64,000 nt of DNA, taken from Diadema setosum. Taxonomy: Eukaryota; Echinodermata; Echinoidea; Diadematoida; Diadematidae. How positions within the stretch are numbered: the stretch's first letter is position 1; every line of letters begins with the position of its first letter. The translations under genes were made by a program, and so were the position numbers. The stretch lies in assembly GCA_033980235.1 (NCBI GenBank), contig CM067069.1, positions 2,658,255 to 2,722,254 of the forward strand. Direction: 5' to 3'. Of this stretch, positions 1 to 12,119 are shown piece after piece. Below the pieces are notes generated by a model that was not told the origin of the DNA, did not search any database, and worked only from the letters and a program-made list of their open reading frames with translations.

Positions 1-779
1 ATAAAACCACTGCATCAACGGTTTTGCAATTTCCCACTTTTTTTTAATAATTAATGCATGCCAGACCTTCTTCTATAAGTAGCGGATTTAGTACAGGTCC
101 AAATACATTGCCTAAATCTGTCAAGGGTTGGTAACTATGCATTAAGGTCATGCATTCTCAAGGTCCCTCTAGAGATAAGTGAACCTACTTAGCAGCCATT
201 CCTAAGCTTGTACGGTCATTCACTTTGCTGACATAGTTTCCATATCAAATGCAGAAATACATTCTCTAAACATGCCTTCTAACCATTAACAGCAAACCAA
301 CAAATCATTACACGTTTCTCAACTCTACCTTTCCTCTGTTTCAGATTCTTTTTCATTCCACAACTTTTTCCCTCTTTGCCTCATATCCTGTCTCCCTTGC
401 AGTAAGTCTCTATTCTGCCAAAGTTCTAGTCTTCCTGTCTTCCCATCTTTTCTACACTCCAAATTTTTCTATTCCTCATCATATCTCTCCTGTTGTTACC
501 TCCTAAATTGCTTCCTACAATTGCATTTCCCTTAAAAAGGCTGTTTCCTGTATATATCTATATACACACATTATATAGAAAGATTGCAACATTCTCTTTT
601 CTATATTGCAATATCCCCTTTATTAGTCCCACCTTCCTCTTTTCTTCCATCACTTCTTTCTTTTCTTTTTCCAGTGTCCAAATCTTTCCCTCTTTTGTTG
701 TACCTTGCTCAGAGTGGACACCTTCGTCACTTTTCTCCGAACAGAGGAGTACTTAAGGAAATGATGGGAGCGAATTGGA
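1..779. other. Unique AT-rich sequence with pyrimidine-rich tract; no gene
   Basis: No recognisable gene or repeat family was found. From about 305 to 690 the plus strand is strongly pyrimidine-rich (long runs of T and C with few purines). This creates apparent open frames rich in Phe, Ser, Pro and Leu on one strand and Lys/Arg on the other. These have no domain and are composition artefacts. Confidence 0.6.
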
Positions 780-1230
780 CATTCTGACACATCAAATTTC
801 TGCGAGCCGGGCCGACATCGCCAAAACTCCCCCTGCCCCAATTGAGCAAGTTTCCGTCTTCTGTCACAGCGTTCGGATCCATTCTGAACCATTTCTGATG
901 CGGGCCTATTTGTATCAATTGGACACGCCATTTTAAAAGCTATACCCTTCCCTCTCCGCTCCGCAGCGCCATTGGCGATGCTAAATGCCGCACTGTGCCG
1001 ATTCCACTTAGCGTCTGAATTACCAGCAGCCCTCTTAATGGACGCTCATATACTTGCTCAATGCACGTACGTGATTTGTTCTCATCTGCTAAAAGACAGG
1101 ATTTCTATCATTCTACATGTCAGGCTATTCCTGGAACGTTCGCTTCCCTCGATACATCCGGCGAAGCAACTGTTGCTAAAGCGCCAGCCGCCTGCCCTGG
1201 GAGGAAGAGGGGTGATGATGCCCTAAGTGG
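780..1230. promoter_or_regulatory. CpG-richer island, candidate cis-regulatory or conserved non-coding element
   Basis: This stretch departs from its AT-rich, CpG-poor surroundings. It has many CpG dinucleotides and GC-rich words such as gagccgggccgacatcgcc, the near-palindrome cgccattggcg (about 969-979) and two CAATTG cores (one near 840, one in tatcaattggacacgcc near 915). The short open frames here carry no known motif. An enhancer, promoter or exon remnant are all possible. The call rests only on local composition and is an inference. Confidence 0.25.
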
Positions 1231-1304
1231 CACGCTAGCAATCTGAACAAAACCACATCTATAATATCATGGCTTGCACCTGTATCAAATAGTGTGGAAT
1301 AATG

Positions 1305-1341
1305 CCACCCCCCCCCCCACCCCCGAAAAAGAAAAAAAAAA
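1305..1341. repeat. Poly(C) then A-rich low-complexity run
   Basis: A run of C interrupted by A is followed by gaaaaagaaaaaaaaaac. It is simple low-complexity sequence, similar in order (C then A) to the pure CnAn junctions elsewhere in the window. Confidence 0.8.
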
Positions 1342-1684
1342 CAGCAACAAGAGAATGGAAATGGGAATATCTGTTCTTGATATCATCCTACTAATAAAAC
1401 AACACAAATTCTTTAATGACTTCAATGATGTAAAAAGCACGAGATATATTGTGTAGCCGTTGGCCATTCATGCACTTTGGGAAATAAGAACTCTTTTTTT
1501 TTCATCATTTTGTGTAAAGAAAAAGTAAATCCACATTTAAAGGAATGGAATGGATGCCATTTTGAAATAGATGCAGACTTTTTAACCCATTTGTTATTCA
1601 CAAGAAATTCACAAATGATTTTGCATTGTACACTGTACATTGTACACTTAATATTTTTAATTTCCTCAATCGATAAATAAACCT

Positions 1685-1865
1685 CGCAACTTTCAATGGA
1701 TGTAAAAGGAACATCTTACATTGTGTTTATGTATATTGGTAACATGGCATTAGTTCAAATATGGTTCAAATTTGATAGCCCTCAGCTGATGAATAAATCA
1801 CAACTTTCAGTGGTTATAAATGAAGCTTCATAAATCATGTTTACATTTATCAAGGCATTTTAATT
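1685..1865. repeat. Diverged tandem duplication, about 115 bp apart
   Basis: Two adjacent segments share an ordered set of words. The first reads cgcaactttcaatgg, later tttatgtatattgg and catggcatt. The second reads cacaactttcagtgg, then tttacatttatc and aaggcatttt. Similarity is modest, so this looks like an old tandem duplication. No coding potential is visible. Confidence 0.35.
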
Positions 1866-4615
1866 AAAAAAAAATAGGGTACATATTTGATAGGCCTATG
1901 ATTACCAAACTTAAAATGTAATGTTACTACTTCTCAATTCATGAGCTTTTTCATGAACTGAAATGTAATTGAACAAAGTGGATTTGTAACTCATCAAAAG
2001 TCAAATGTCTTACTCAAAATGTAACATTTGCACATTTTCCTGGTTCACCATTTGTATTCATTTCTAGATTGCAGTTCTCAAATATGCAAAAACAGCACAA
2101 AACTCTGAGTGGTGACATATAAAACTATACTGCTTATTGCTAATTCTTGATAGACATACATCCTTGAAACATTTTTTATTTTCAAACATGTTTACACAGA
2201 TACACACTCAAAAATATCAAATTTGTACAGTTATGATGCAATAAGAGCTACCACGTGAGCTGGAACGGGAATGCAGCGATGTATTGAAAGCTCCCATGGG
2301 TCTGTGTTCATATCTAATGCGGATCAAGTTTTGCTTATGCCATTAGATATATTGCATGTCATTTCAAATTGTGTAGAATGGATGCACAAATTCAATTTGA
2401 ATCCCCCAAACAGGGAAATAAATCAATAAAGATATGATTTTCAACAATGAAATCAAACACAGAAAAAGCGGAAAATATGGCAGGTTATCTTCCAATAAGC
2501 CCAATGAAAAATACTACTCAAAAGTATAAAGGTTTTGGCATAAATAGATAACAGCTGTTTTAAATTGACATGAGATATTTTAAGCCTTAGAAAATCAGTT
2601 TTATTGTGTTATTTCCTTTTGGTGTTGTGCAATGACGTATGTGAGAGGAATTGGCATTTATGAAAGTTTGGTATGGTAATGAGTTCAGAGAAAAAGATAA
2701 CACACTCCTGAAAATATAATACACCTCATGATCATCTTTGATTTTGTCATTGGTATAGATATGAACAGGCATTTCATAAGTTAGATATGCATATTAATTT
2801 TCATGAGCTAATCATACAACAGGATTTAAGTTCTCTTTTTCTTTTTTTTAGGATCATAGAAACACTGAAATCAAAGATAATATAATAGTATAGCAGACTA
2901 AAAGAAAATAGTTTCTTTTACTAAATATCTTTAACTGATATAGCCCTTAATGATCAATGTCGTTTACATCTTTTCACTCACCTACCCCATTTATCAATTT
3001 ACTCTTACAGAGATGGATGTAAATGTCCGTTTCCTGTGATGTTTCGTGATTCCTCTAAGTTTCTACAAGTATTATTTCTCTCACAGGCCTGGAATTGAAG
3101 CTCACCAGGGGCTTTTCTTGGCTAACCTAATTACATCCATTAACACCTTTGCATGGTGCAAGACTCAAAGCTGACATTTTGACAACTAAACAGGTTATCA
3201 GATTCATTCATTAGAGGCTTTCAATTATTGTGCAGGCACGGCACGCACCAGAGGGGAAGCGGATGCAGCTGTACCTCAGCATTTATTTTTACCTCTATTT
3301 CTACTGTATTTGAGAAATCTGCAGCAGTACAGCATTGAAGCATACGTCCTTTTGCTTTATGACTTTTCCTCACTCACCAACTTTTTTCTTATTCACACTC
3401 CAAATATGATTGGACGAACAAATAAAGAAGGTGATAATTAAAATAAAGATGGTGACGATAATGATGAATGGCGATGGTGATGATATGAATACTGACATCA
3501 CAGCAATGCCAAATATCTTTTGCTGCAACATTTGATAATATCATCATGCCAGGCATCTTCTGATAGTTGGTGTCACAAAATTCAAACTTAAAGTCTTCAT
3601 TTTTTTGACATGTGCTTTCATTTTATTTTACTTTTGCCCTAGAAAAATAATTCAGGTTTGTCAAAATACATGCACAATATCTCTTCCTCATAAGCTGATT
3701 TCTGTTTTCAATTTCATACTTCCGATAAGGCTGATTGGATATTGATTACAAAGCATGTTCTAACTCTCCTGTCGGGAATGAAAAAAAGATGTCATCTGTC
3801 CTTATTTTTTATCGATTTTCCTACTCCTATTTTTTCTACATCACTGCTAACCTGATATAAATATCGGTTTTGAAAGACCCAGTTTTTGTTGGTGTTGTCA
3901 ATCAGAAAGAAAACTCGACAGAATCATGAAGTTGTCTGCAAATACATTCTCTTTTCAGCAGAAAATGAGAGAAGAGAGCGGTGAAATATAAAACATTCCG
4001 CTTCTCTCATCCAACATTCTTCTATATTTCCGACTGTAATATACACATGATTCTAACACAGTATTATCGATTGCTGCATCATTACCTCAAATTTGGCCCA
4101 AACTCCCACATGCATGATCTAGTTAAAGCTCAAAGGAGCTCTAGCTATCTAGGTACGCATGAGAGAACTTCACATTGATTTAGTGTTGTACTTTTTCTTT
4201 GATGCAGTTCTTGCGTTGCATCATCCATACCACGGCAGAGTGACGGCCCACGTACACAGCAAAGGGATCATTTTCATCCATGTGAAGCCCAATTTTACTC
4301 CAGGGAAAGTGTGTCTATGGGTTAATGTATCCGACTGGAAAAATGGGGGGGGGGATGGGGGGCAAAAGGGGAGGAGGGACAAGGGGGGATAATGATCTCA
4401 CTACTACTGTTAATGTTATTATAATTTTGTTTTATTTTCACAAATTTTGATAGTAAAGTTGCATTTAAAGCACGAGTCCCAATTCAAAGCATTCAGTCCT
4501 GATACGAGCTTGCAATATATACAGGCAAAGCTTACATAATCCACAACTTTTAGTAATGCTGGTTTATTCATGATGTTCTCTGTGGTTCTTGATTGCAAAT
4601 TCAACCCCTAAAGAA
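1866..4615. other. Unique AT-rich sequence; no gene
   Basis: No gene, RNA or transposon ends were recognised here. Minor features are a degenerate GATGGT/GATGAT stretch around 3440-3490 and a G-rich run around 4345-4390 (ggggggggatgggggg). Short open frames have no recognisable motif. Confidence 0.5.
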
Positions 4616-4641
4616 TTTTTTTTTTTTTTTTTTTTTTTTTT
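4616..4641. repeat. Poly(T) run, 26 nt
   Basis: An uninterrupted T run follows 'aaagaa' and precedes 'agacaagac'. It could be the poly(A) tail of a minus-strand retroposed sequence, but no element body was recognised beside it. Confidence 0.9.
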
Positions 4642-4839
4642 AGACAAGACCAGATCGTAAAAAAAAACCTCCATAAATTTGTTATGCTTATAACAACCGC
4701 AGTCATTGGTCGAGAATTTTGTATTAATTTTCTACTTGCCACACGCTGCCTCTCAGTAGTAAACATGTTATTATGCACTCATAGCAAGAGTACGTGCACT
4801 GAGCAAACGTTCACGCACTCAGTATGAGATGCCTACTAG

Positions 4840-4906
4840 CTGAAAAATCATGCATCCAGAAATTACTGGATGCATGGTTTTGAAGTACTGGATGCATGAT
4901 TTTCAG
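4840..4906. repeat. Inverted-repeat cluster with three related arms
   Basis: The left arm at 4840-4859 (CTGAAAAATCATGCATCCAG) is the reverse complement of the right arm at 4888-4906 (CTGGATGCATGATTTTCAG) except for one extra A. A third related arm at 4866-4876 (CTGGATGCATG) lies between them, so the left arm can pair with either one. It may be a terminal or internal part of a transposon or a structured RNA. No function is assigned. Confidence 0.7.
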
Positions 4907-5520
4907 GCTTTCGTCTATGGCAAGCCAAAAGGGAATGCACCCAGTAAATTTGTCATCGGGTAACATGATCAAAAATTGGATTTTTGGCAAGAAAATTGGT
5001 CTCACTCTATAACACAGATGACGCACATGTCTTTTCGTGCGTCGGTCAGAATATAGTGTGCATGCGGCATTATAACTATGGAATTTAGCCTAAGCATTCC
5101 TTAGTTACCTTATGCACACAATTCCAACTGGCCAACTCAGATCTGTGCGTCATTTGTACATAATTACACAATAATTACACCGAATTACAAACTGAAAATT
5201 TCACAATACGTATAATGGAATGTCCCCTATCGAAATGACTGAAAATTTCAAAATCAAGTATTTCACCCAAAATCGGGATATACGATGGTTCGGATAACTG
5301 CCGACAATATCTCATACAAGTAAACCATATTTAAAGGTATCACATGGAATATTAAAGGGGAGGGAGATACATAAAGACATATGTCTACAAGCGTTGCATC
5401 TGTCAGAGGTACCAGCATCAGTGGCACACTTTGTCAGAAATGAAATCTAGTTGTAACCCAATCACGGTGCTACCGAACCAAAGGGTAAGACTTTGGGTCT
5501 GATCCTCTAAACCTGACCTA
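4907..5520. other. Unique sequence; no gene
   Basis: A short minus-strand frame runs through 4811-5026 across the inverted-repeat cluster but has no recognisable motif. Nothing else was identified. Confidence 0.45.
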
Positions 5521-5760
5521 CTTTCTCACTCTCTCCCTCTCTCACTCTTTGCGATCACTGTTTCTATTGTTACAGCCACTTGGGAGTGCTGACTTTGTTT
5601 TCAGCATGAATGACAGATTCCCTTTCTCAAACTCTCTCTCTATATATATATATATGTATATCACTCACTCTCTCTCACAAACACTTTCTCTATTATCCCT
5701 GTCTCACCTACTCTCTCATCATGCTACCTTATGCATCCCTTCAATCTCTTTTCCTGTCTT
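5521..5760. repeat. CT-rich low-complexity with short (TA)n
   Basis: The plus strand is dominated by CTCTCT/TCTCACTC words, with a TATATATATATATG core near 5640-5657. The Ser/Leu-rich frames reading through it in two registers reflect the repeat, not a gene. Confidence 0.75.
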
Positions 5761-7595
5761 TGCTTTCACAGAAAGAGGCCACACACTTTAAAAAAAAAAA
5801 TCACCATGTTGATTATTCTGTCACTTTAGAGCACCTATGTGCTCCCGGTGCATTTGAAGATCAATGGAGAGAGATGAATTCTTGCTAAAATGAATAATAG
5901 GCATAATAATGGACAGGAATCTCATTATCTCATTGTGAAAATGACTTGAACACTTTTCCTTTAAGTTTTCTTATCACGATTCCATACCTCAACCCCATAG
6001 GTGGGGATTGCTTTTGATGCAAAATGCTACATCCACGGTAAAAATCATCTTTTCCCAAGGGTGCACCGAGTATGAATCTCTAGATTCAGAACACTACCCT
6101 GGCAAAAGATGGCTTACAATTGTCATGCGTGGATTGTGTCTGCATTTTCCCCACTGATGAAAGAAATAACCCCATGACAACCTTTCATCCGTGGAGAAAA
6201 TTGTTCAAATCCATCAATGACAAGAAATACAACTTGCAGGCAGTTTTTTCCATTTTTATGTCCTGTTCAAATAGACTGTGAGAGACTGAACAAATATGAC
6301 AAAAAACTGATATATACCTTTAAAACCAAGAGTATCTCTATGCTTGAGAAAAGGGGCATGATAATTATGTAGAAAATGAACTGGACACTTAGTACTTCGT
6401 TTGAGCTTTGCAAGGGGTGTGAATGGATGGTTATTGCATCCAGCGACTCATTTTACTGAGCACTGGACAGTGGTTTCCGCACAATCCTCATGCCTTACGG
6501 CCATTTAAACACAAAACGTGAGAAATACAAGCCAAAGATATTTTTAGAGTGTTGTGGAGAGTCATGCGAGATGAAAATATAAGCGAGTACAATTGTCTTG
6601 TGCCTGAAACAGACAAAAAATGTTGCAGTGATTGCACAGAATTCAAATGAGTCTTGACAGCTTCCAATCAGCATTATGGCCTTGGAAGCATGGATGACAG
6701 ACAGCAGTACAGAATACCTCATATCTACGTCAATTTTCCCACAAATGATCTGTCTCATTCTCGAAGACCATTATTGTGACCATTTACAACAGTCCACATA
6801 AATTTGTCTCCTTGCTATGACCTATGCCTGCCTGCCAGAGAAGGGTACTCTCCTTGTCCCATACTTGACTTTCGTTTTTTGTTTCCCCTGTCTTTAAATA
6901 GGAAGAGATATAAAAGCTTTGGGGACAGAGAATTACCAACGCTATCCTCCATCACTGACCCCTCCACTAAAGCCACCCGTTCCCTGCGGACGATGTGTCC
7001 TTAAGCTGCTTCATACCAGACTTCCTTTAAGTACCAAATTCTGGCAAAATATTTATTTCTCTATGCTATTTACATTTCAGTTTACAATTTTAAACAAAAA
7101 TGACATTTACATATATGGATTTTTATTGCCTGTCTTTTTCATCTCATTATACAGGATATGGATTTTGGAGTAGATGTTTCTTCTTGTTTTTGTTACATGT
7201 CTTGTTTTCCCTCATACTACACTTGCTGTGGTATTGTCAATTTTCCTCCTCAGACAATATGGCTCTCTCGGTAATGAGAAAGGATAACTATTGAATTAGG
7301 GAACAGAAGATAAAACCCAAACCGATTCCAGATTAGCTGCAGTCCAAAAACACACAACAATGCACAGCAGCACTCTTCCACCCACCAATGACTCAAGTGA
7401 TGTTTTGCCTAACACACTTAAAGTGCTCTCAACGAAGAGATTCTTACCAACATAAAGGCCCCCTAAGACCTAAGAAGAGTGGGTTGGGGGGTTGGCTGTA
7501 ATGGTGGCTCAAAATCGGCAAAACATGTGAAAGTGGTAAAACTACAGATGTTTCACGAAGGGTCGAGTATTGGTTCTATATCTGTTCATCAATTA
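5761..7595. other. Unique sequence; no gene
   Basis: No gene or mobile element was recognised. An imperfect inverted repeat lies near 6045-6110: catcttttcccaagggtg faces caccctggcaaaagatgg-like sequence. A TTTAAAGGTAT at about 5334 faces ATACCTTTAAAA at about 6315, which may be the ends of an old TTAA-type insertion of about 1 kb, but the inner sequence does not support this further. Confidence 0.4.
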
Positions 7596-7628
7596 CTTTA
7601 TAAATATATCTATATCTATCTATCTGTC

Positions 7629-7696
<68 letters not shown>
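7596..7696. repeat. Compound microsatellite (TATC)n-(TA)n-(GA)n
   Basis: ATCT/TATC units at about 7600-7627 lead into (TA)12 and then (GA)22 ending at 7696. Both strands give spurious open frames of alternating residues (Arg-Glu on plus, Ser-Leu on minus). The tract is likely to vary in length between individuals. Confidence 0.95.
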
Positions 7697-7698
<2 letters not shown>

Positions 7699-8439
7699 CA
7701 GGAGGGTGAGAAGGCAAAAATCATACTGCAGATATGAAGTAGAAAGATTTTTTAAAAACAAATATGACCTAAAATGCATTTTAGATGCTTTTGCAAGCTG
7801 GTACATATCCATCCTTCTTAAAATTAACATAATCATTTAAACACCCATACTGCAAGCATACCGCAACATGTTGTAAGCTATATTCTATCATTTGCAAAAG
7901 CATAACAGCAATCTCATTTAACTATCGTTGGACTGCTTGTTTATATCAAAAGTCAGATATAAAGGCTGTTTTGGAGGTTTGAGACTAGGAACTGGATTCC
8001 AAGGATTTATAGCAAGCAATGACAACATTTTGCAACACAGGGTGACTTATAAGCAATCTATGTTTTCATGCTACATTGTATTTCCCCAAATAAGTGATAA
8101 ATATTCAATGAAAAGGGACAAAATTTCAGAAAGCAATCTTAAACATCCTGGATCCAGAAGAGAACAAGTGATGGACGGTTATCAAGTAGCAACAATAACA
8201 ATTCTTTTTATGTATACTAAAACCATTTTAGTCCATTAAGGCCAACACTGACTGATCGGAATATGTCATTTCTCAGCCCAGCTGTGAAAGGTTCCAAACT
8301 CTATACCTTGGCAGTGCACGAAAGGAAAATGACACAGTGTGGGAATGCATGTAGACAGCAAACCAAGCAGAAATACAATAATACTGAACGGCATCTTCAG
8401 AACCATAGTATCTATCTCCCTCTCCTGCACCCCGCTAGC
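7697..8439. other. Unique sequence; no gene
   Basis: AT-rich DNA without recognisable motifs. Short frames at 7928-8239 and 8263-8574 have no domain. Confidence 0.45.
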
Positions 8440-8575
8440 ATCTCGGCTTTCATGTCTGGAGGCGGGGTAAATGAGAAATTGAACTGTTGCTCCCCATCAA
8501 TCTGTTGTCAATGGCGACGAGCCCCGGCCGGCCGCATCATTACGAATAAGATGATGATGGCAAAGTGCATTTGAA
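8440..8575. promoter_or_regulatory. CpG-rich patch, candidate cis-regulatory element
   Basis: A sharp local rise in CpG includes gccccggccggccgcatc. Nearby are Pbx/Meis-like catcaatctg, SOX-like tgtcaatgg and a homeobox-like cattacg core. An enhancer or conserved non-coding element is plausible. A CpG-rich exon remnant cannot be excluded. The inference rests on composition and motif words only. Confidence 0.25.
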
Positions 8576-9721
8576 CTTCTACTATCATTACCTCAAAAAG
8601 GGGGGGGGGATTCCGATATGTACCTTGGAGAAACATCCTCATGTGATTTTGCACCTCCCTTCCACCATCCTACCCACATATTCTCTCTTCCAATGAAGGA
8701 AGCTAGACTTTGAGAATGAACCCTCATGAGCCCTTTTTACCTCATTTTCTGTCGCATTTCACCTGTAATGCCTTTGTACTTCACAAAGAGCTGATGCAAT
8801 TCCGCCCTGGCCTGGGTTCCTCACATATCGGAGGAACTTGGGCTGCTCTACAGATGCATCTCTGTCATCAAATTCAATAACTGAATATAGAGGGGTTTTT
8901 TTTCAACTCAGTTGAAGAACATGACAAGACACCAAATATTCATGTTGTAAGAGAAAGCCCAAAAGTGTGTTTCTATGCATATATTCTTAAAGACAGGAAT
9001 TCCAAGTATTTCATGTATGGTGTCATTTCTGTCCTGTGAATGAATTAACTGAGATATAAACATGGAAACAGAAAAAATATGACAAAACTGACAAAACCAC
9101 CAGTATGGATGCATTGTCTGGATAAATTTGACTACATATTGCCACATACACATGTATCAAGCTGCTTTCTGCACCTACATGTGTACCATTTCATCCCCTT
9201 TCTCTATGTCTCATTGGGAAAGATGAAATGCATGTCTGCTGGAATGACAAGGGATATTTGAAGTCTGCACCACCAGACTATACCAGTCCACCTAAAATAG
9301 CTCCGGCCCGGTTATAGGTAAGCCTTGCCCTCTTTCACAACCATATCAGTAAACCCGAGGTGGGCTCTAGTGCGGAATTCTTGCAACAGTGCTGATGCTC
9401 AGTGAGAGTTGTGGGACAAGTTACAACATTTGTGTCTGAATACCCTACTCCAGCTCTGAGATAGCTGCGGATGACAGGAAGGTTAGGCAAGAGAATGATG
9501 CCTTGGAAAAGGAGATGGAGATACTGATTCAGGAAAAGGGCTAAAAGGAGACTAGATGACAGGAGACTGTGGTAAAAGGCTGGAGCCCATTAGCACCAGA
9601 GAAGCACGACAAAATACAACCAATCCAAAGACAAAGTAATCGTAAAAAGATCACTCACAGTACAGCAAAATTGCCTGTAATCTGACATTACTTTCTCATT
9701 TGATTTTTCCTTCCTAAAACT
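8576..9721. other. Unique sequence; no gene
   Basis: A short A-G run (aaaaaggggggggg) lies near 8595. The stretch 9270-9620 is less AT-rich than its surroundings and might be a degraded repeat, but no family or reading frame was recognised. Confidence 0.4.
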
Positions 9722-10215
9722 TCTTTTTCTTCTTCTTCTGACTAAGTCTGCCTCCTTCAATAGACTGAAGATTCTTGCAGACTGGTGCTATTTACATTAT
9801 AATACAATTTATTTACAGATATATTTACAAGCACATAGAAAATTTGACGAAAAAACTAGCCACTGTGATCAACCGTTAGACGGTTTCGAAATGATCCCAC
9901 AGATGGCGCTGAAACAATTTCTGACGACATGGAATTCCAGTTCCTTACAGTTCTTGGGAAGAACGAATGGCGATGCGATTCAGTTCTCGAATATGGTACC
10001 TGATAGGAGTGTGGTTGCGAGGCTCTCGTTAACTGAGTAGCCTGTTTGATAATATAGTCCTGTGCTGAAAGAGGAGTGAGATTATTGTGAATTTTGTACA
10101 TCATAATTAGCCTGTCATTTTCTCTGCGCTGTTCCAGAGTGGTCCAATTAAGTTCTTGTAGCATTTTGGTGACACTCGAGTTTTTATTCAATCTCTTGTA
10201 CAATTTTAGTGAATT
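9722..10215 (-). mobile_element. 5'-truncated non-LTR retrotransposon (LINE) 3' end
   Basis: Read on the minus strand, this holds the last part of a LINE open frame (stop at about 9856), a short 3' untranslated region with an AATAAA-like signal, and a GAAGAAGAAG-type simple tail at about 9725-9742. Short tandem 3' tails in place of poly(A) are typical of CR1/L2-like LINEs. Homology begins abruptly near 10200, so the copy is strongly 5'-truncated, the usual outcome of target-primed reverse transcription. No target-site duplication was confirmed. Confidence 0.75.
9856..10203 (-). pseudogene. C-terminal remnant of LINE reverse-transcriptase polyprotein
   Basis: About 115 codons remain open. They match the tail that follows the reverse-transcriptase domain in many invertebrate CR1/L2/Jockey-like ORF2 proteins: the block S-S-V-T-x-M-L near residues 9-15, LxW-T-x-L-E-x-R-R at 18-27, RLxMMYKI at 31-38, and SFFPRTVRNWN at 80-90. 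The catalytic reverse-transcriptase and endonuclease domains are absent, so the fragment cannot be active. The open frame continues a few codons upstream of 10203 to a stop, so there is no real start. Family membership is confident; the exact clade is not. Confidence 0.8.
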
Positions 10216-11372
10216 GGTCTATAAAGAACATAGAAGAACTATTCACATTTCACAATATTAATTCTAAAACATGCACTATGATGACTCCTGAAAAAAAAAA
10301 TGTAACTACCTATAATCACCTATGAATTTTTTGAAGGATACATAGGTTTGTATTATTTTGTTGATATCATCCTGTTATATATTTCAAAGATGCAGACACC
10401 TTTCTGAAATCATATATTTTGTCATTTTGCAACTTGTTCAAAGCAAGGTCAGTTGGACTCATAGATATAAAAGAGGAAGTTTGATGAATATCCATGAAAG
10501 ATTCTTGGTCTTTGTCTTGAAAAAAACCATGGAAGCCTTTACATTATATGAATGAAAGTATCAACAGAGACTGATATACATATTTTTCATATGATATGCA
10601 AGTTTCATTTTGTCATCATTCATCTTGTTATGCATCCAGTTGCCACTTATAACCTCTCTAATCATGATATGAATGTAATCTTCATCAAATCTTCCCATGA
10701 CATCGTAAAAGGGAGATATGTGCCCTAAGCCTCTGCTGAAACACAGAGAATGAGTTGGCGTTCTGTGAATTAGAAATTGTGACAGCTTTCTTAAATGACA
10801 AGCTTTCATGTACCAATACCCGGAATACAGCACACTTCAGCAGCGCAGATAGACAAGTCAAAAAATACGTTGCCACAGATGCCAAGAGTTGAAATCCACA
10901 TGGACACGTATCAGTGCGGTTCTCAAAGTAAGCCTTGTAAAGCCATGTGAGGGGAAATTCGAATGAGGGGGTCTGGCTTAAACAGCTATGGTGGATTACA
11001 TGGTGCCCCCCTATCTACCACTCACAGCCCTGCGGGCACTCATTGATCCCCACATCATCAAGTGCACTCGGCTGTTGAGGAGTTGAAATTGATGAGGCCG
11101 GATCACCGTGGCTATCATGCATCTGTCTCGCAGACGAATGAGAGGCACACGAGATGGAGAAATGAAGAAAGAAAGAGAGAGAGATACTAGAGGAGAGAAA
11201 GAGCAAGACGCAAGGAGGATACCAAGAAGGGATGCTGATGAAGCCTCAGGATGAGGATGAGGTGTTTTGGGAGGTAGGGAGGACCATGAAGGATGGGTGG
11301 AGGCAATGAAGCCAATGATCATTCCAGATAGGTTATGTCAGTTGTCTACCCTGACAGCATCATCAAAGAGCT
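10216..11372. other. Unique sequence with purine-rich patch; no gene
   Basis: No gene was recognised. Around 11155-11220 the plus strand is GA-rich (gaaagaaagagagagagata), giving a spurious Ser/Leu frame on the minus strand. The region 11020-11160 is slightly richer in CpG but has no clear element. Confidence 0.4.
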
Positions 11373-11386
11373 GTCACCATGGTAAC
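11373..11386. promoter_or_regulatory. X-box (RFX-type) motif match
   Basis: GTCACCATGGTAAC matches the ciliary X-box consensus RYYNYYATRRNRAC at every position and is nearly palindromic. RFX factors bind such sites as dimers. A single match can occur by chance; the support comes from similar matches elsewhere in the window. Confidence 0.4.
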
Positions 11387-12119
11387 AGAGATGGCACAAG
11401 ATGATAATGTGGTGTGATCACAAAAGAACTATTTACTCCGTTCCAGAATGCTGCATTCTAGTAAGATCATGAAGAGTTGTATGATTTTCAATAATGTGAT
11501 ATGAGAAAATTTCTATCACTGAATGCCATATTGGGTCATCGTCAGCAACAATCATTTTTCTGTAGCATTACGGCATCACCATCACAGTAACCATGGAGAT
11601 GTTGTCAAGGGACGGTTCAAGCAGGAGGATGAAGCATAATCAATGACTTGATGATGAAGATGACAACAAGACAAAGCATCATCGCAACATCATCCCCTCA
11701 GTAATGACTGATGCACAGGTGCTCATCAGAAGAGACATAAATAGACGATGACAAGGAGCCATGGGGGGGGGGGGGGAAGATGTTCTACGTCAAATGATCC
11801 CACAATTTTCATAATGACTTGTAACCATCTACGGTACAATGGAGTAGCAGGTGAGAATATACTAATGACTCTGTCATCTCTGTAATCCCCATTTCGTGAC
11901 TGACATCATAAGACATTACCTGTGTGATACAAGGACATCTCATGTTAAATAATGAGAGCTGTTCATCATTTAGATCACCTAGGGAATGAGACTCCCACGC
12001 AATTGCGTCATCATTTCTACAATGGAATGCAAGAGGTTGCATAATTTACATCATCAATAGTCATGGCAAACCATAATCAAGTCATCCAAGTAATTATGAA
12101 CTTACTGACACGACTGTCA
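11387..12119. other. Unique sequence with G run; no gene
   Basis: The region is rich in ATCATC/GATGAT words (11560-11760) and has a 14-nt G run at about 11763-11776. No gene or repeat family was recognised. Confidence 0.45.

Noticed and set aside
5334..6321. A possible 1-kb TTAA-type element between TTTAAAGGTAT and ATACCTTTAAA
   Set aside because: Only about 11 bp match at the ends, and the interior shows no repeat or transposase support.
9270..9620. Degraded retroelement or gene fragment
   Set aside because: Composition differs from its flanks, but no frame, ends or known motif could be found.
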